Shown: one piece after another, positions 12,294 through 22,859 of the stretch
Layout of the letters: every line of letters starts with the position of its first letter
Numbering within the stretch: position 1 is the stretch's first letter
Assembly (NCBI GenBank): GCA_017452475.1
Contig: JAFTMJ010000083.1
Coordinates: 1-47,126 of the forward strand
Direction: 5' to 3'
DNA from: Clostridia bacterium
Lineage (GTDB): Bacteria; Bacillota; Clostridia; Oscillospirales; CAG-272
DNA length: 47,126 nucleotides
The notes under the pieces: generated by a model
What the model was told of the DNA's origin: nothing
Databases searched by the model: none
What the model saw: only the letters and a program-made list of their open reading frames with translations
Translations under genes and position numbers: made by a program

Positions 12294-13970
12294 TTACCCA
12301 TTTTTTGATATCAACTTAAACTTTTCAAGTAAAAATACAAGCTTTTCTCCCTTGGGGAGCATTAAAATTTCATTTTTGACAACGGTTTTTGTTTTCAAAA
12401 TCATCATTAAATAACCCAAAACCGCAAGAATAATACATACAATTGTTGCAAGCTTACCCGGGATAATCATAGCAAGACCAAGGTATATAAGCGCACTTAT
12501 TCCTATCGAAATCACACCGCATATAACGGGCATGCCGAAAACCTTTTTGATTTCAGGCAGCTCACCAACATATTTTACCGTGAAGAAAATATTTAACGAG
12601 GAGGCAAAAAGATAGCAAATTACTGTGGCAATAGGTGCGCCGTAAATTCCAAAAGCACCAATTAAGAAATAATTGGCAATCAGCTTAGCGCCTGCGCCCA
12701 CAAGCATTGATATAATTGGCAGCTTTTGCTTGCCTGCTGTATTTAAAAATGCGTTTGTTGCAGATATTAAGCCTAAGAATACAACAGAAATTGCGGCAAC
12801 AGACAGCCAAGGTGCCGCCCTTTCAACAGAATCCGCCTTAAACATCAGCAGATCCAAAATCGGATATGAGAATATGCCAAGTCCCAACGCACATGGAATT
12901 GCAATTAAGTTTATTACCCTTAGGCTAAAGGAACGCATTTTCGCACTTGCTTCATAATTTTTTGCCTCATTTGATGCGGAAATTAATGGCACAAGCGCAT
13001 TTGCAATCGGATAAAACAAAACGGTAGGCAAATTGCACATTGAAATTACAAGGGAGGTATAGTCACCGTAGCACACCTTAACTAAATTTTCCTCCATACC
13101 GTATGCAAGGAGTCTTCCCTGCACCATAAAGGTATCAATTATTACAGTTAAGGAAAGCACAGCGGAGCTAATAGTTACAGGAATTGCTATTTTTAAAAGC
13201 TCCTTTAAAAGCTCTTTTCCGCTTTTACAGGAATCATCCTGTAAAACACAATATCCGTTTTTGCTTTGAAGCTCCTGCAAGTACGCTTCGTTAATAAATT
13301 TGTCCTTAAAAAAGAGCTTGCGCACATATAAAAACACCATGCCGAGAAAAACGCCAACGGTTACGCCCAATATGGTAAAGGCGGCAACTATGTGGTCCTC
13401 ATACCCCTGCGCCCTTGCCCAAAATGCAAATCCAACGCCCACAAGCACCTTGCAGCAAGCCTCTATAAACTGAGAAATCGCAGTTGGGTGCATCATTTGA
13501 TAGCCCTGAAAAAAGCCCCTTAGGCAGCTACTGATGCATACAAACAAAATAGTCGGCGCTATGGCAATAATACAAAGTGTTGTTTCAGACGCGGAAATGG
13601 CACACGCAATATTAGATGAAAGCAATAGCATTAATGCGGCAAAAATACCGCCAATTATTAAAAACAAAACTATTGCCACATTATATATTTTTTTTGCCTC
13701 TTTAAACCTTCCCCTTGCTCTGCTCCTTGACACCATAATGGAAAGGGCAACGGGCAAGCCTGAGGTGGAAATTATATAAAGGAAGGCATATATCTCATAT
13801 GCTGAGCTATAATAACCCGCACCGATGCTACCAACAACACGGTTTAAGGCTATCTTGGAAATAAGTCCCACAGCCTTAACCATTATGTTGGCAACAGTTA
13901 GTATAACAACGCCGGAGAAAAACATATTTACCGCTGACTTTTTTGCGGTGTTATTACTACTTTCCTTCAA
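12294..13970 (-). CDS. spoVB: SpoVB-like polysaccharide/lipid flippase (MOP superfamily)
   Basis: 558 residues with about 14 transmembrane helices spread over the whole length. The N-terminus (NIMVKAVGLISKIALNRVVG) and the motif YEIYAFLYIISTSGLPVALS are characteristic of the SpoVB/YabM group of polysaccharide transporters. Probable role: flipping lipid-linked precursors during spore cortex or envelope synthesis. It follows the Udk-like gene by 12 bp and precedes the hup cluster, the same association with yabO-yabP-yabQ as in Bacillus. Confidence 0.88.
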   Translation of the reverse strand: MKESSNNTAKKSAVNMFFSGVVILTVANIMVKAVGLISKIALNRVVGSIGAGYYSSAYEIYAFLYIISTSGLPVALSIMVSRSRARGRFKEAKKIYNVAIVLFLIIGGIFAALMLLLSSNIACAISASETTLCIIAIAPTILFVCISSCLRGFFQGYQMMHPTAISQFIEACCKVLVGVGFAFWARAQGYEDHIVAAFTILGVTVGVFLGMVFLYVRKLFFKDKFINEAYLQELQSKNGYCVLQDDSCKSGKELLKELLKIAIPVTISSAVLSLTVIIDTFMVQGRLLAYGMEENLVKVCYGDYTSLVISMCNLPTVLFYPIANALVPLISASNEAKNYEASAKMRSFSLRVINLIAIPCALGLGIFSYPILDLLMFKADSVERAAPWLSVAAISVVFLGLISATNAFLNTAGKQKLPIISMLVGAGAKLIANYFLIGAFGIYGAPIATVICYLFASSLNIFFTVKYVGELPEIKKVFGMPVICGVISIGISALIYLGLAMIIPGKLATIVCIILAVLGYLMMILKTKTVVKNEILMLPKGEKLVFLLEKFKLISKNG

Positions 13971-13982
13971 AATCAGTCCTCT

Positions 13983-14885
13983 TTATTTCTTACCTAAAAA
14001 TTCAGTGTACAGGGAATTTTTAGGTATATAGTCATAGTTAATTTGGTCTAAGCCCTCAAACTTTGCCATAAGCACTTTTGCTTGCTCATAATACTTACTG
14101 CTTGGCAAAACCTCGCTTAACACCTCAAGGATATACGGTTTGATTAAAAACAGCTCATATCCCATAAAGGAGTCAATTTGCACACGGCATATGTTTTTGT
14201 TGGGGAAAATGTTCTTGTCCTCATTTTCCCTAACCGTTTCCCACAGGTAAAATGTAAAGTCCGCATTTGCGCCGCGGAATTTTCTATCACGTACAAGACG
14301 CCTAATCAGCCTAATTTCGTCCCTTAAAAAGACTGTTCCGTTTAAGCAAACATCCTCGTTTACATTAATGAAAACGCCAACAAATTGATGGTCAAACAAG
14401 GATGTAACCTCGGGATAAACCGCTTGTATACCCTCAAAGAGCAAAACCTCATCCTCTGTGATATAATGGGCGTTATACCCCACCCTTGACTGAGAAACGA
14501 AATCAAAAATCGGAACCCTAATATTGTTCCCTGCCTTAGCATTTTCAATGCAGGTGCGAAGCAGGTCCAAATCAAGGACATCGACTGAATCATAGTCGAT
14601 TTTTTCATTATCCTTTACCATTCTTGCATCGGTTCTTTCGTAAAAGAAGTCATCAATGGAAATTACAGTAACCTCTTTGCCGATTTCGTGGTAATCCTTA
14701 ATTATTTTGTTAGCGGTTGTAGTTTTGCCTGAGCAGGTGGGACCCGAGAGCAAAATGCACAAAGAACCGCTATTTACAATTGTATTTGTCGCATCTTGAA
14801 GTCTGTTTTCAAAATCGACCTCGCATTTATTAACAAAATCTATCTTTTCTTGCTCGTTTTTAAAGCTAATATTAATAGTTTTCAC
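13983..14885 (-). CDS. Uridine kinase-like P-loop kinase
   Basis: 300 residues. The P-loop is GPTCSGKTT (about 49-57), followed by the substrate segment SIDDFFYER and the FEGIQAVYP strand, matching the phosphoribulokinase/uridine kinase fold. It is longer than Udk (about 210), with an extra 45-residue N-terminal part and a helical C-terminus. Likely a nucleoside or related kinase; substrate cannot be read from the sequence. The start codon abuts the hemZ stop, so it is co-translated with hemZ. Confidence 0.72.
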   Translation of the reverse strand: MKTINISFKNEQEKIDFVNKCEVDFENRLQDATNTIVNSGSLCILLSGPTCSGKTTTANKIIKDYHEIGKEVTVISIDDFFYERTDARMVKDNEKIDYDSVDVLDLDLLRTCIENAKAGNNIRVPIFDFVSQSRVGYNAHYITEDEVLLFEGIQAVYPEVTSLFDHQFVGVFINVNEDVCLNGTVFLRDEIRLIRRLVRDRKFRGANADFTFYLWETVRENEDKNIFPNKNICRVQIDSFMGYELFLIKPYILEVLSEVLPSSKYYEQAKVLMAKFEGLDQINYDYIPKNSLYTEFLGKK

Positions 14886-16349
14886 TTAAGTCCCTCCCTT
14901 CATAAATCTAATAATTTCTTCAAAATTACTTTGGTTGTCCTGCAAATATTCATATGGATATTTTGGACGGAATATTCTTAATATTTCTTTTTTTCCGCCG
15001 ATATTTTTAACAAGCTTGGTTGTTGAGCCTGCGCCCACGCCGAAAACAGTATGCCCATCTCCCATCATAAGAACATTGTAATCACAAAATGTGCCAACCT
15101 TTGCGTAACCAACGTTTTCAAGGTCGGATACTGTGTTCTTTTGTCGGTACATATAGTAGGGGACGTAACCGCATTTTGTCAGCTTTTCATAAGCATAATC
15201 AACGCTTTGGACAGCATAGTCTCCGTTTTTGTGGTAAATATCCTTATCATTTTGTAAAATCTGTGCAGACTTTTTAACGGAAAAGGAATGTACAGTTATA
15301 TTCTCGGGATTAAGCTCCACAATTTTGTCAACCGTACGCACAAAGCTATCAAAAGTATCCTTTTCAAGCCCTGCTATTAAGTCAGTGTTTACAACACTAA
15401 AATCACTTTTCTTAACAAGCTCAAATGCGTTATAAAAATCCTGCTCTGTATGGCGCCTACCTATGCTTTCAAGCACAGTATCATTTAGAGTTTGCGGATT
15501 TACACTTATGCGTGTTACGCCATATTTTTTTAAAATGCTTAGCTTTTCTTTGTTTATTGTGTCGGGTCTGCCGCCCTCAACCGTGAATTCATTAAGACGC
15601 CTTCCGTCTAAGCATACGGAAACAGTTGACAATATTACCTCAAGCTGCTCACAGTCAAGAGTAGTTGGAGTGCCGCCGCCAACATAAACGGTAGAAACAG
15701 TTAAGCCAAGCTCATTTATAGCTTCAAATGTGTTTAAAATGTCCTGCTTTAGCCTTTCTACGTAATCGGGAATTAGCTTAAACAGATTTTTTGTTGCATA
15801 GGAAATAAAGGAGCAATAGGTGCATCTTGTTGGGCAAAAAGGAATTGAAATGTAAATGCTACAGGTGTCATTTCCATATTTTTTAGTTATTTGGTTTTCG
15901 TTTTTGGCAACCTCTAAAGCAAGACGCGCCTTTGAAGCGGACAACAAATAATCCTTTTCCAAGCACCTTTGGGCTTCACCTTCACTGCATTGCTCCATAA
16001 GCTCAGACGCAACAACGGAGGGACGAATGCCTGTTAGCAAGCCCCACGGTGGATTGTATCCCGTTAACTTAGAGCAAGCCTCCAACACAGCTGTGCCAAC
16101 AACGGTTTTTCTTAACCTGTCAAACTTTTCCTTGCCTTCTAAAGACCGTGTAAAGCTTCCTTCGCTTTCCATTCCGTCATAGGTTAGCTTAGAGTAACAG
16201 AAAAGGCTTTGCGCTCCCTCTTCTAACTTAACATACAGGATGCCACGGGGGTTTTGCTCATCCTTTGGGAATTTCTCCCCACGGAAGAACATCATGCAAA
16301 GAGATTGCACATATAGGCTATTTATATTTCCGTCAAGAATTAATCTCAT
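14886..16349 (-). CDS. hemZ: HemZ-type radical SAM protein (coproporphyrinogen dehydrogenase family)
   Basis: 487 residues. The radical-SAM cluster motif is CPTRCTYCSF (about 172-181, CxxxCxxC), followed by VGGGTPTTL and EGGRPDT, typical of the HemN/HemZ branch. HemZ has an extra N-terminal domain of about 160 residues, present here. In Bacillus HemZ is linked to anaerobic coproporphyrinogen oxidation, but in Clostridia without a haem pathway its role is uncertain. First gene of a hemZ-udk-spoVB run. Confidence 0.88.
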   Translation of the reverse strand: MRLILDGNINSLYVQSLCMMFFRGEKFPKDEQNPRGILYVKLEEGAQSLFCYSKLTYDGMESEGSFTRSLEGKEKFDRLRKTVVGTAVLEACSKLTGYNPPWGLLTGIRPSVVASELMEQCSEGEAQRCLEKDYLLSASKARLALEVAKNENQITKKYGNDTCSIYISIPFCPTRCTYCSFISYATKNLFKLIPDYVERLKQDILNTFEAINELGLTVSTVYVGGGTPTTLDCEQLEVILSTVSVCLDGRRLNEFTVEGGRPDTINKEKLSILKKYGVTRISVNPQTLNDTVLESIGRRHTEQDFYNAFELVKKSDFSVVNTDLIAGLEKDTFDSFVRTVDKIVELNPENITVHSFSVKKSAQILQNDKDIYHKNGDYAVQSVDYAYEKLTKCGYVPYYMYRQKNTVSDLENVGYAKVGTFCDYNVLMMGDGHTVFGVGAGSTTKLVKNIGGKKEILRIFRPKYPYEYLQDNQSNFEEIIRFMKGGT

Positions 16350-16437
16350 TGCGTTCCCCTTTCGTTAGTCCATTTGAACACGCCTAAAGAAGCGATATGA
16401 GGTACCTTTCGGCACATAATGCCTCAAAATTTTTTTA

Positions 16438-18651
16438 TTACCTGGTACCCATCACTCTTGTTACTCTAATTACATCCTTTATGCCTCTGATACGGGTCAA
16501 AATTGCGTTAAAATGACCGATATCACGGCAGGATATTGTCATACTTATCATTGTAGTATCCTCAATATTTTTAGTACTGATGGAAACAATATCAACCTTC
16601 ATTTCTGAAAGAGCCACTGAAATTTCAGCTAAAATTGACATCCTGTTAGTTACCAAAATTTGAATTGAGGAATCATATGCTGATTTATATGAGCCGCTTG
16701 TAGGTGTATCCCACTCAGCTTTAACAAAGCGGGCGGCGTTTTCCTCCTGCGCATATGCGTTCTTCACATTTGGACAATCTGCCTTGTGAATTGAAATGCC
16801 ATAGCCCTTTGTAATAAAGCCAATGATATGCTCACCCGGCAAGGGATTGCAGCACTTTGCGAATTTAACCGCACAGCCCTCCTCGCCATCAACAATAACA
16901 CCGCCTGTGGACTTCCTTTTTCTTTTAGAGGCAGGCTGCTCCACAAATGTAAACGGAACCTCCTTAACCTCTTTGTCCTTGAACAACTTTTCAATTTCAT
17001 CCTTGATTTTCGTGCCAATCTTTGACATGGTCAAGCCGCCATAGCCAAGGGTATTATAGAAATCGTCAAGCTCAAGGATATTAAATCGTTTTGCAACTGT
17101 TGATATAATTGTGACCTTTTCTTCCTCTGAGCAGCTACGCTTTATTCTTGCAAACTCCTTGTCAATCATAGATTTACCGACAACGATATTCTCTGCGCGC
17201 TTTTCCTTTTTAAACCATTGCCTAATCTTATTTCGCGCTTCGCCTGTCTTTACAATATTAAGCCAATCGCGGCTTGGTCCCTTTGACACATTGGAGGTGA
17301 TAATCTCAACAATATCACCGTTTTTCGGTTCGGAATCAATTGGCGCTATTCTGCCGTTGATTTTTGCGCCAACCATTTTATTTCCAACGCCTGTGTGAAT
17401 TGTATATGCAAAGTCAATAAGGGTTGCGCCCTTCGGCAAGGTGATAACATCTCCCTTTGGAGTAAACACAAAGGTTTCATCGTGGAATATGTCAATTTTA
17501 AATGCGTGCATAAAGTCATCAGCATCAATCGCCTCGTTTTCTATGTCGATAAGCTTGGAAATCCAATCAAGCTTATTGTCAATATCACTGCTTGCCTTCT
17601 CTCCGCTTTTATATTTCCAGTGCGCTGCAATACCGTATTCAGCGATTTGGTGCATCTTTCTTGTCCTTATCTGCACCTCAAACGGAATACCGTCCTTACC
17701 GATAACTGTAGTGTGAAGGGACTGATACATATTAGGCTTTGGTGTGGAAATATAGTCCTTAAATCTACCCGGAACAGACTTAAACATTTCGTGAATTAAG
17801 CCCAAAACAGTGTAGCACTCAAGCTCTGTATCAACAATTATTCTAAGAGCATAGAAGTCGTAAATTTCATCGAAGCTCTTATTTTGGTTGTACATCTTGC
17901 GGTATACGCTGTAAACGGTTTTTACTCTTCCACCCAAGGTATAGTTAATCCCTGTGCTGTCAAGCATTTCGGAAACCTGATTTTTTACATTTTCGATAAA
18001 GTTTACATTTTTACCGTATTTTTCATCGATGTGGCTTTTGACCTCATCATAACCAAACGGGTCTAAGTACTGCAAAGCATATGACTCCAGCTCCTGCTTG
18101 AGCTTTTGCATACCGAGACGGTGTGCAAGGGGAGCGTAAATATGCATTGTTTCAAGGGCGGTTGCCCTTCTCTTTGCATCCTTTTTAACATAAAGGGTAC
18201 GCATATTATGAACCCTGTCACAAAGCTTCAAGAAAATTACTCTTATGTCTTTAGACATGGCAAGAAGCATTTTTCTAATGCTCTCGATCTGCGCCTCTTC
18301 CTTATCCTCAATGTTAATCGACTTTATTTTGGTTACACCATCAACAAGTAAAGCAACATCGGAACCGAAAAGCCTTGTAATTTCAGTTAAATCCGTTTTG
18401 TCGGGGCAATCCTCCACCGTGTCGTGTAAAAAAGCCGCGCAAATAGAATCCGTATCCAATCCAAGGCCCGCAACTATTTCCGCCACATTGACAGGGTGCA
18501 TAATATAAGGCTCACCGCTTAGGCGCATTTGCCCCTCATGCATTTCCTTTGCGTACTCAAAGGCAAGCTTTATTTTATCTATGTCGTAATTTCTGCCTGT
18601 TTTGGCGATGATATCTAATAAAGGCTGTATCGCTTGATATCTTTCTTCCAT
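16438..18651 (-). CDS. rel: Bifunctional (p)ppGpp synthetase/hydrolase
   Basis: 737 residues, full-length Rel. HD hydrolase domain (about 30-180) with HDTVEDC; synthetase domain (about 230-350) with YQSLHTTVIG; TGS domain (about 390-450, TPKGDVITLPKGATLIDFAY); a zinc-finger-like segment with CCNPLPGE; and a C-terminal ACT domain (about 660-735). It makes and degrades the stringent-response alarmone. It follows recJ by 8 bp at the end of the cdaA operon. Confidence 0.96.
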   Translation of the reverse strand: MEERYQAIQPLLDIIAKTGRNYDIDKIKLAFEYAKEMHEGQMRLSGEPYIMHPVNVAEIVAGLGLDTDSICAAFLHDTVEDCPDKTDLTEITRLFGSDVALLVDGVTKIKSINIEDKEEAQIESIRKMLLAMSKDIRVIFLKLCDRVHNMRTLYVKKDAKRRATALETMHIYAPLAHRLGMQKLKQELESYALQYLDPFGYDEVKSHIDEKYGKNVNFIENVKNQVSEMLDSTGINYTLGGRVKTVYSVYRKMYNQNKSFDEIYDFYALRIIVDTELECYTVLGLIHEMFKSVPGRFKDYISTPKPNMYQSLHTTVIGKDGIPFEVQIRTRKMHQIAEYGIAAHWKYKSGEKASSDIDNKLDWISKLIDIENEAIDADDFMHAFKIDIFHDETFVFTPKGDVITLPKGATLIDFAYTIHTGVGNKMVGAKINGRIAPIDSEPKNGDIVEIITSNVSKGPSRDWLNIVKTGEARNKIRQWFKKEKRAENIVVGKSMIDKEFARIKRSCSEEEKVTIISTVAKRFNILELDDFYNTLGYGGLTMSKIGTKIKDEIEKLFKDKEVKEVPFTFVEQPASKRKRKSTGGVIVDGEEGCAVKFAKCCNPLPGEHIIGFITKGYGISIHKADCPNVKNAYAQEENAARFVKAEWDTPTSGSYKSAYDSSIQILVTNRMSILAEISVALSEMKVDIVSISTKNIEDTTMISMTISCRDIGHFNAILTRIRGIKDVIRVTRVMGTR

Positions 18652-18659
18652 GGTCTCAC

Positions 18660-20831
18660 CTACTTTTTAGGATACATTGATTTTAGCTTTTTTAATATAC
18701 TTGATTTGTCAAGGCTTGTTTTGTTTTTGGTAAACGCTATGTGATATGCAAAGGTTAGCTCGTCAAGCTCCTCAATTGTAACAATGTTAAGCTCGCGGAA
18801 AACCTTAATTATGTATTTTAGCTTTACATAATTTATTGCGCTGCTACGGCTTTGCTTTACTATTTCTGTTAGTAGCCTTGAATATCTGTAAGATTCCTTA
18901 CCCATTCTTGCAGAGTTTAGCAAATGGTTGTAAACAAGGGCAAAGTCCTCGCGGGTGGGGACAATATAATTGTGACCCAAGTCGGCTTCCCCATTTTTAA
19001 CACTCTTATAAAGCTCTTCATTTACCCTTTCGAAATGGGTGTTTCTCTCACTTGGCCTTATATCCTTTAGGCAAATCTGCGCATTTGCAACACCGTTAAA
19101 CTCATTTACATCAAGATTAAACGCAAAATCCACCTCATCGCCAACAGATAGTGCAAACTCCTTTGGGGTTGTTGAAAACAGCATTGCGGTAAAGGTATAG
19201 CCGTCCTTAGATATGCTAAGCTTTAGGTGCCTGTTCATACCAACAGGGGTAATGTCAGAAACAATGGCATTACGCATTGCGAAAACGGGAGTGGGGTTAG
19301 ACACACCGTATGGCTCCAAAATGCAAAGCTCCTCAGCAAAATTAAGACTGATGTCACTTGGCTCAAGCTCGCATTCAATATCCAAGGTGTTTTCCGGCTC
19401 AGAGCCGTCAAAGCAGCTTTTTGCATACTCATTCATACGGCGCTTAAATTTCTCAAGGTTCTTCCTCTTTATGCTAAGTCCTGCCGCAAGCTCGTGACCG
19501 CCAAATTTTTCGAGCAGGTCAGCGCAGCTATTAAGGGCATTTACAAGGTTCATACCGCTAATGCTTCTGCCGGAGCCCTTACCGATTGCTTCTCCATCAT
19601 TTTCGTCATCATTACCCTCAAAGGAAATAAGGATGGAGGGAACACCGTACCTTTCGGTTACCTTGGACGCAACTATACCGATTACACCGTGGTGCCAACC
19701 GTTATCGTGCAAAACTATGGCGCTATTTTCTGCCAAACCGTTTTTCTCCACATATTCATATGCCTCATCTGCAATTCTATTCTCCGTTGCCTGCCGTTCC
19801 CTGTTTATTTCACAGAGCTGCAAGGAATAGTCATTTGCAACGGCAGCATCCTTAGCCAAAAACATATTAACTGCAATGGAGGCAGAGCTGATTCTGCCGG
19901 CAGCATTAATTCTCGGTGCTAAGGTAAAGCCGATAAAGCCCGATGAAAGCTTCTTTTTCTGCTTTGCCTTATTTATTGCCTTTCCTTCACCGTTTCTGCA
20001 GTTAGCAATGAGTGCCGCCAAGCCGATTTTATCGGTTTTTTCAGCGCGGCTTAAGCCGTGGGAAATCAAAATTCTGTTCTCATCCACCACAGGCATAACG
20101 TCTGCAATTGTGCCAATAGCGGTAAGGTCAGAATAGCCGTTTGCAACATTGCGTACAGCATCAATAAGCTCACAGTTGTTTAGCTGCTTGTCAAGAGCAC
20201 AAAGAAGCTTAAACGCAACGCCAACGCCTGCCAAATGTGGGAAGGGATAGCTTGTATCTCTCCTTTTTGGGTTAATAACTGCCACTGCGTTAGGCAATTC
20301 ATCTGTACACTCGTGATGGTCGGTAATAACCATATCTATTCCAAGGGATCTTGCATACTTAGCTTCTTCAACCGCTGTTACACCTGTATCAACAGTAATT
20401 ATGAGCCCTGTGCCCCTTGCTTTAATTTTATCAATCGCTTCACAGGAAACACCGTAGCCCTCACCCTTACGGCAAGGAATGTAGTAATCTACGATGCCAC
20501 CCGCCTTTTCAAGGTACAGATATATAATGCTGACAGATGTTACACCGTCAACATCATAGTCACCGTAAACCGTAATTCTTTCCTTAGCTTTTATAGCTCT
20601 TTCTATTCTCTCTACGGCACGGTCCATATCATTTAACAGGAATGGGTCGTGCAGAATTTCCTGGCTTTTCCCAATAAACGCCCTTGCCTTTTCCACTGTA
20701 TCGTAGCCTCTGTTTGCTACAATTGTGGCGAGCTTTTTGGAAATTCCCAATTCATAAGAAATCTCATCAGCACAAGGATTATCAAAGGAAACGCACTTTA
20801 CATTCCACTTTTTTTCTCTTTTTTTAATCAT
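18660..20831 (-). CDS. recJ: Single-stranded-DNA exonuclease RecJ
   Basis: 723 residues. DHH-phosphoesterase motifs DYDVDGVTS (about 95-103), VDTGVT and VITDHHE (about 170-176), then DHHA1 with GGHELAAGLS and an OB-like C-terminal part. The C-terminal extension after residue 570 is longer than in E. coli RecJ, as in other Firmicutes. It overlaps the upstream FAD-protein gene by eight bases. Confidence 0.95.
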   Translation of the reverse strand: MIKKREKKWNVKCVSFDNPCADEISYELGISKKLATIVANRGYDTVEKARAFIGKSQEILHDPFLLNDMDRAVERIERAIKAKERITVYGDYDVDGVTSVSIIYLYLEKAGGIVDYYIPCRKGEGYGVSCEAIDKIKARGTGLIITVDTGVTAVEEAKYARSLGIDMVITDHHECTDELPNAVAVINPKRRDTSYPFPHLAGVGVAFKLLCALDKQLNNCELIDAVRNVANGYSDLTAIGTIADVMPVVDENRILISHGLSRAEKTDKIGLAALIANCRNGEGKAINKAKQKKKLSSGFIGFTLAPRINAAGRISSASIAVNMFLAKDAAVANDYSLQLCEINRERQATENRIADEAYEYVEKNGLAENSAIVLHDNGWHHGVIGIVASKVTERYGVPSILISFEGNDDENDGEAIGKGSGRSISGMNLVNALNSCADLLEKFGGHELAAGLSIKRKNLEKFKRRMNEYAKSCFDGSEPENTLDIECELEPSDISLNFAEELCILEPYGVSNPTPVFAMRNAIVSDITPVGMNRHLKLSISKDGYTFTAMLFSTTPKEFALSVGDEVDFAFNLDVNEFNGVANAQICLKDIRPSERNTHFERVNEELYKSVKNGEADLGHNYIVPTREDFALVYNHLLNSARMGKESYRYSRLLTEIVKQSRSSAINYVKLKYIIKVFRELNIVTIEELDELTFAYHIAFTKNKTSLDKSSILKKLKSMYPKK

Positions 20832-22404
20832 AAAAATCCTTACTTAAAATTGCGAGCGCAATATTAATGCCGTCAACAGCAGCGCTCATTATTCCACCTG
20901 CATATCCTGCGCCTTCTCCGCCCGGATATACATTTTTATCTGAAAGCATATTATATCCTGCAGTACGAAGAATGCGGACAGGGGCGGAGGTCCTTGTTTC
21001 AACGCCTGTGATAGGAACATCCTTGGCGTCAAAGCCCTTTATCCTTTTTCCAAATTTTAAAAAGCCAAGCTTTAGATAATCACAAACGAATTTGGGAAGT
21101 AATTTGTTCATATCACTAAGCTCTGTATAACCGCCCATATAAGATGGTAATATCCTTTTGGGCTCATTTTTAACATTTTCCGCGTAAAAATCTCCAAGTG
21201 TTTGTACAGGCGCCTTATAATTTGAGCCTCCTGCAACAAAAGCTCTTTGCTCAAGCTCCCTTTGAAAGCCGATTGCCTGCATTGGGGTGTTGCCATAGTC
21301 CTCTCTGTTAACCTGAACGGCAATGGCAGCATTAGCATTAACACCGTCACGGGCGTGGCGGCTCATACCGTTAACAACAACAGTGTTTTCCTCACTTTGT
21401 GAAGCCATAACCTCGCCACCCGGGCACATACAGAAGGAGTATACTCCCCTGTTATTTTCGCGGTAGGAAACATTATAGCTTGCCTTGCCCAGTCTTGGGT
21501 CCTCAGCGCTTTTACCGTACAATGCCTCATTAATATCAGCCTGCAAATGCTCAACCCTGACACCAACAGAAAACGGCTTCGGTTCAATTGCGATGCCTTT
21601 GGAAAGCAAATAGGCATAGGTATCCCTTGCGCTATGACCTATTGCCAAAACGAGAGATGAATAATTGAAGGAACCAATATTGGTAAAAGCTATGCCGTTA
21701 TCGTATGAAACGAGGCAGGTATTGTAGTAAATTTTACCGCCGAGTCGCTCAATTTCCTCAGCAATGTTTTTAATTACGCCCCTTAAAAGATCTGTGCCTA
21801 TGTGAGGCTTTGCCTGATACATAATTTCCTTAGGCGCACCGAATTCACACAGTGTTTTCAAAACAAAGGCGCACTTTGTGTCATTTATACCTGTTGTTAG
21901 CTTTCCGTCAGAAAAGGTGCCTGCCCCGCCTGCTCCAAACTGAACATTGGTGTCGGATGAAAGCTTTTTTGTTTTATAAAACTCATCTACGCACTTAACA
22001 CGGGTATCAACATCAGCGCCACGCTCAATAACTACAGGCTTAAGACCTGCGCGAGCAAGACCCAATGCACAAAACATACCGCAGGGTCCAAAGCCAACAA
22101 CTATTGGCGGGGCTGTAAGCGGTGTGCATTTTGCTAAAAAGCTAACCTCGTTATCAGCCATTATTTTAATGCCGTGTTTTAATAAATCTACGGTATTGGA
22201 TTTAGTACACTCAACCTCAGCGCAAACGGAGGAAACAAGCTTAATTCTATCGTTATGCCTTGCGTCAATTGACCGCCTGTGAATGTACAATTCACCTGAA
22301 ATGGAAAGGGCACGAGTTTTTTTAATCCGTGCCCTGGCAATATTGAATATCTCAAAATCAGATGAAGATGGCGGTGTTATAATTTGCTCAACTATAATTT
22401 TCAT
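20824..22404 (-). CDS. FAD-dependent dehydrogenase, COG2509 family
   Basis: 526 residues. The dinucleotide-binding motif VGFGPCGMFCALGLARAG (about 104-121) is followed by VVIERG, and the C-terminal PGGEGAGYAGGIMSAAVDG completes the FAD site. An N-terminal RNA-binding-like segment (about 1-95) precedes it. These proteins are common in Firmicutes and of unproven function. Start overlaps the end of cdaR by four bases. Confidence 0.85.
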   Translation of the reverse strand: MKIIVEQIITPPSSSDFEIFNIARARIKKTRALSISGELYIHRRSIDARHNDRIKLVSSVCAEVECTKSNTVDLLKHGIKIMADNEVSFLAKCTPLTAPPIVVGFGPCGMFCALGLARAGLKPVVIERGADVDTRVKCVDEFYKTKKLSSDTNVQFGAGGAGTFSDGKLTTGINDTKCAFVLKTLCEFGAPKEIMYQAKPHIGTDLLRGVIKNIAEEIERLGGKIYYNTCLVSYDNGIAFTNIGSFNYSSLVLAIGHSARDTYAYLLSKGIAIEPKPFSVGVRVEHLQADINEALYGKSAEDPRLGKASYNVSYRENNRGVYSFCMCPGGEVMASQSEENTVVVNGMSRHARDGVNANAAIAVQVNREDYGNTPMQAIGFQRELEQRAFVAGGSNYKAPVQTLGDFYAENVKNEPKRILPSYMGGYTELSDMNKLLPKFVCDYLKLGFLKFGKRIKGFDAKDVPITGVETRTSAPVRILRTAGYNMLSDKNVYPGGEGAGYAGGIMSAAVDGINIALAILSKDFYD

Positions 22405-22850
22405 TTTGCCTCTTCAACCACTACTGTTACCTGTACGATTTGTGATGAATCCTTAATATTAATACCTAATTCCTCATCCACACGAACATCGCTGGAGGGA
22501 ACGGTGTACCTGCCCGTTTTTGTGATTTTGCTTGCATCGATTTCCACAATTATATTGCTCGCATCAATGTCAACAAGCTGGCTTGTTGTGCCAACCACAA
22601 CAACGGTAACATCACTTGCCTTTATAACGTACTCATCAGTAGCATTGATTATATTAACCTTAACATCGTTATATTCTTTTTCAATTTTTGTTTCGTCAGT
22701 TTCCACAACATAAAGCCACAAGGAAATAGACAAAATTATGGAAATAATAATGGCGATAACTGTTCCAACCTTGCTTTTTTGAGGTGTTTCCTCCTCAACT
22801 ATGCTCATATTGGATATATCAACCTCGGTAGTCTTAGTAAACTTATCCAT
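22401..22850 (-). CDS. cdaR: CdaR/YbbR-like regulator of CdaA, short form
   Basis: 149 residues: a cytoplasmic leader, one transmembrane helix (about 28-47), and an exported domain that looks like a single YbbR beta-unit (about 55-145). CdaR proteins usually carry three or four YbbR repeats, so this is a minimal version. The gene follows cdaA by nine bases, the standard arrangement for the regulator of the diadenylate cyclase. A glmM gene, which normally follows, is not here. Confidence 0.8.
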   Translation of the reverse strand: MDKFTKTTEVDISNMSIVEEETPQKSKVGTVIAIIISIILSISLWLYVVETDETKIEKEYNDVKVNIINATDEYVIKASDVTVVVVGTTSQLVDIDASNIIVEIDASKITKTGRYTVPSSDVRVDEELGINIKDSSQIVQVTVVVEEAK

Positions 22851-22859
22851 AAGCTCTCC

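Noticed and set aside
16350..16437. Possible small RNA or regulatory hairpin between rel and hemZ
   Set aside because: A weak TGAGG/CCTCA stem exists, but without a T-run or recognisable RNA family.
19227..19922. 231-residue plus-strand ORF
   Set aside because: Antisense shadow of recJ.
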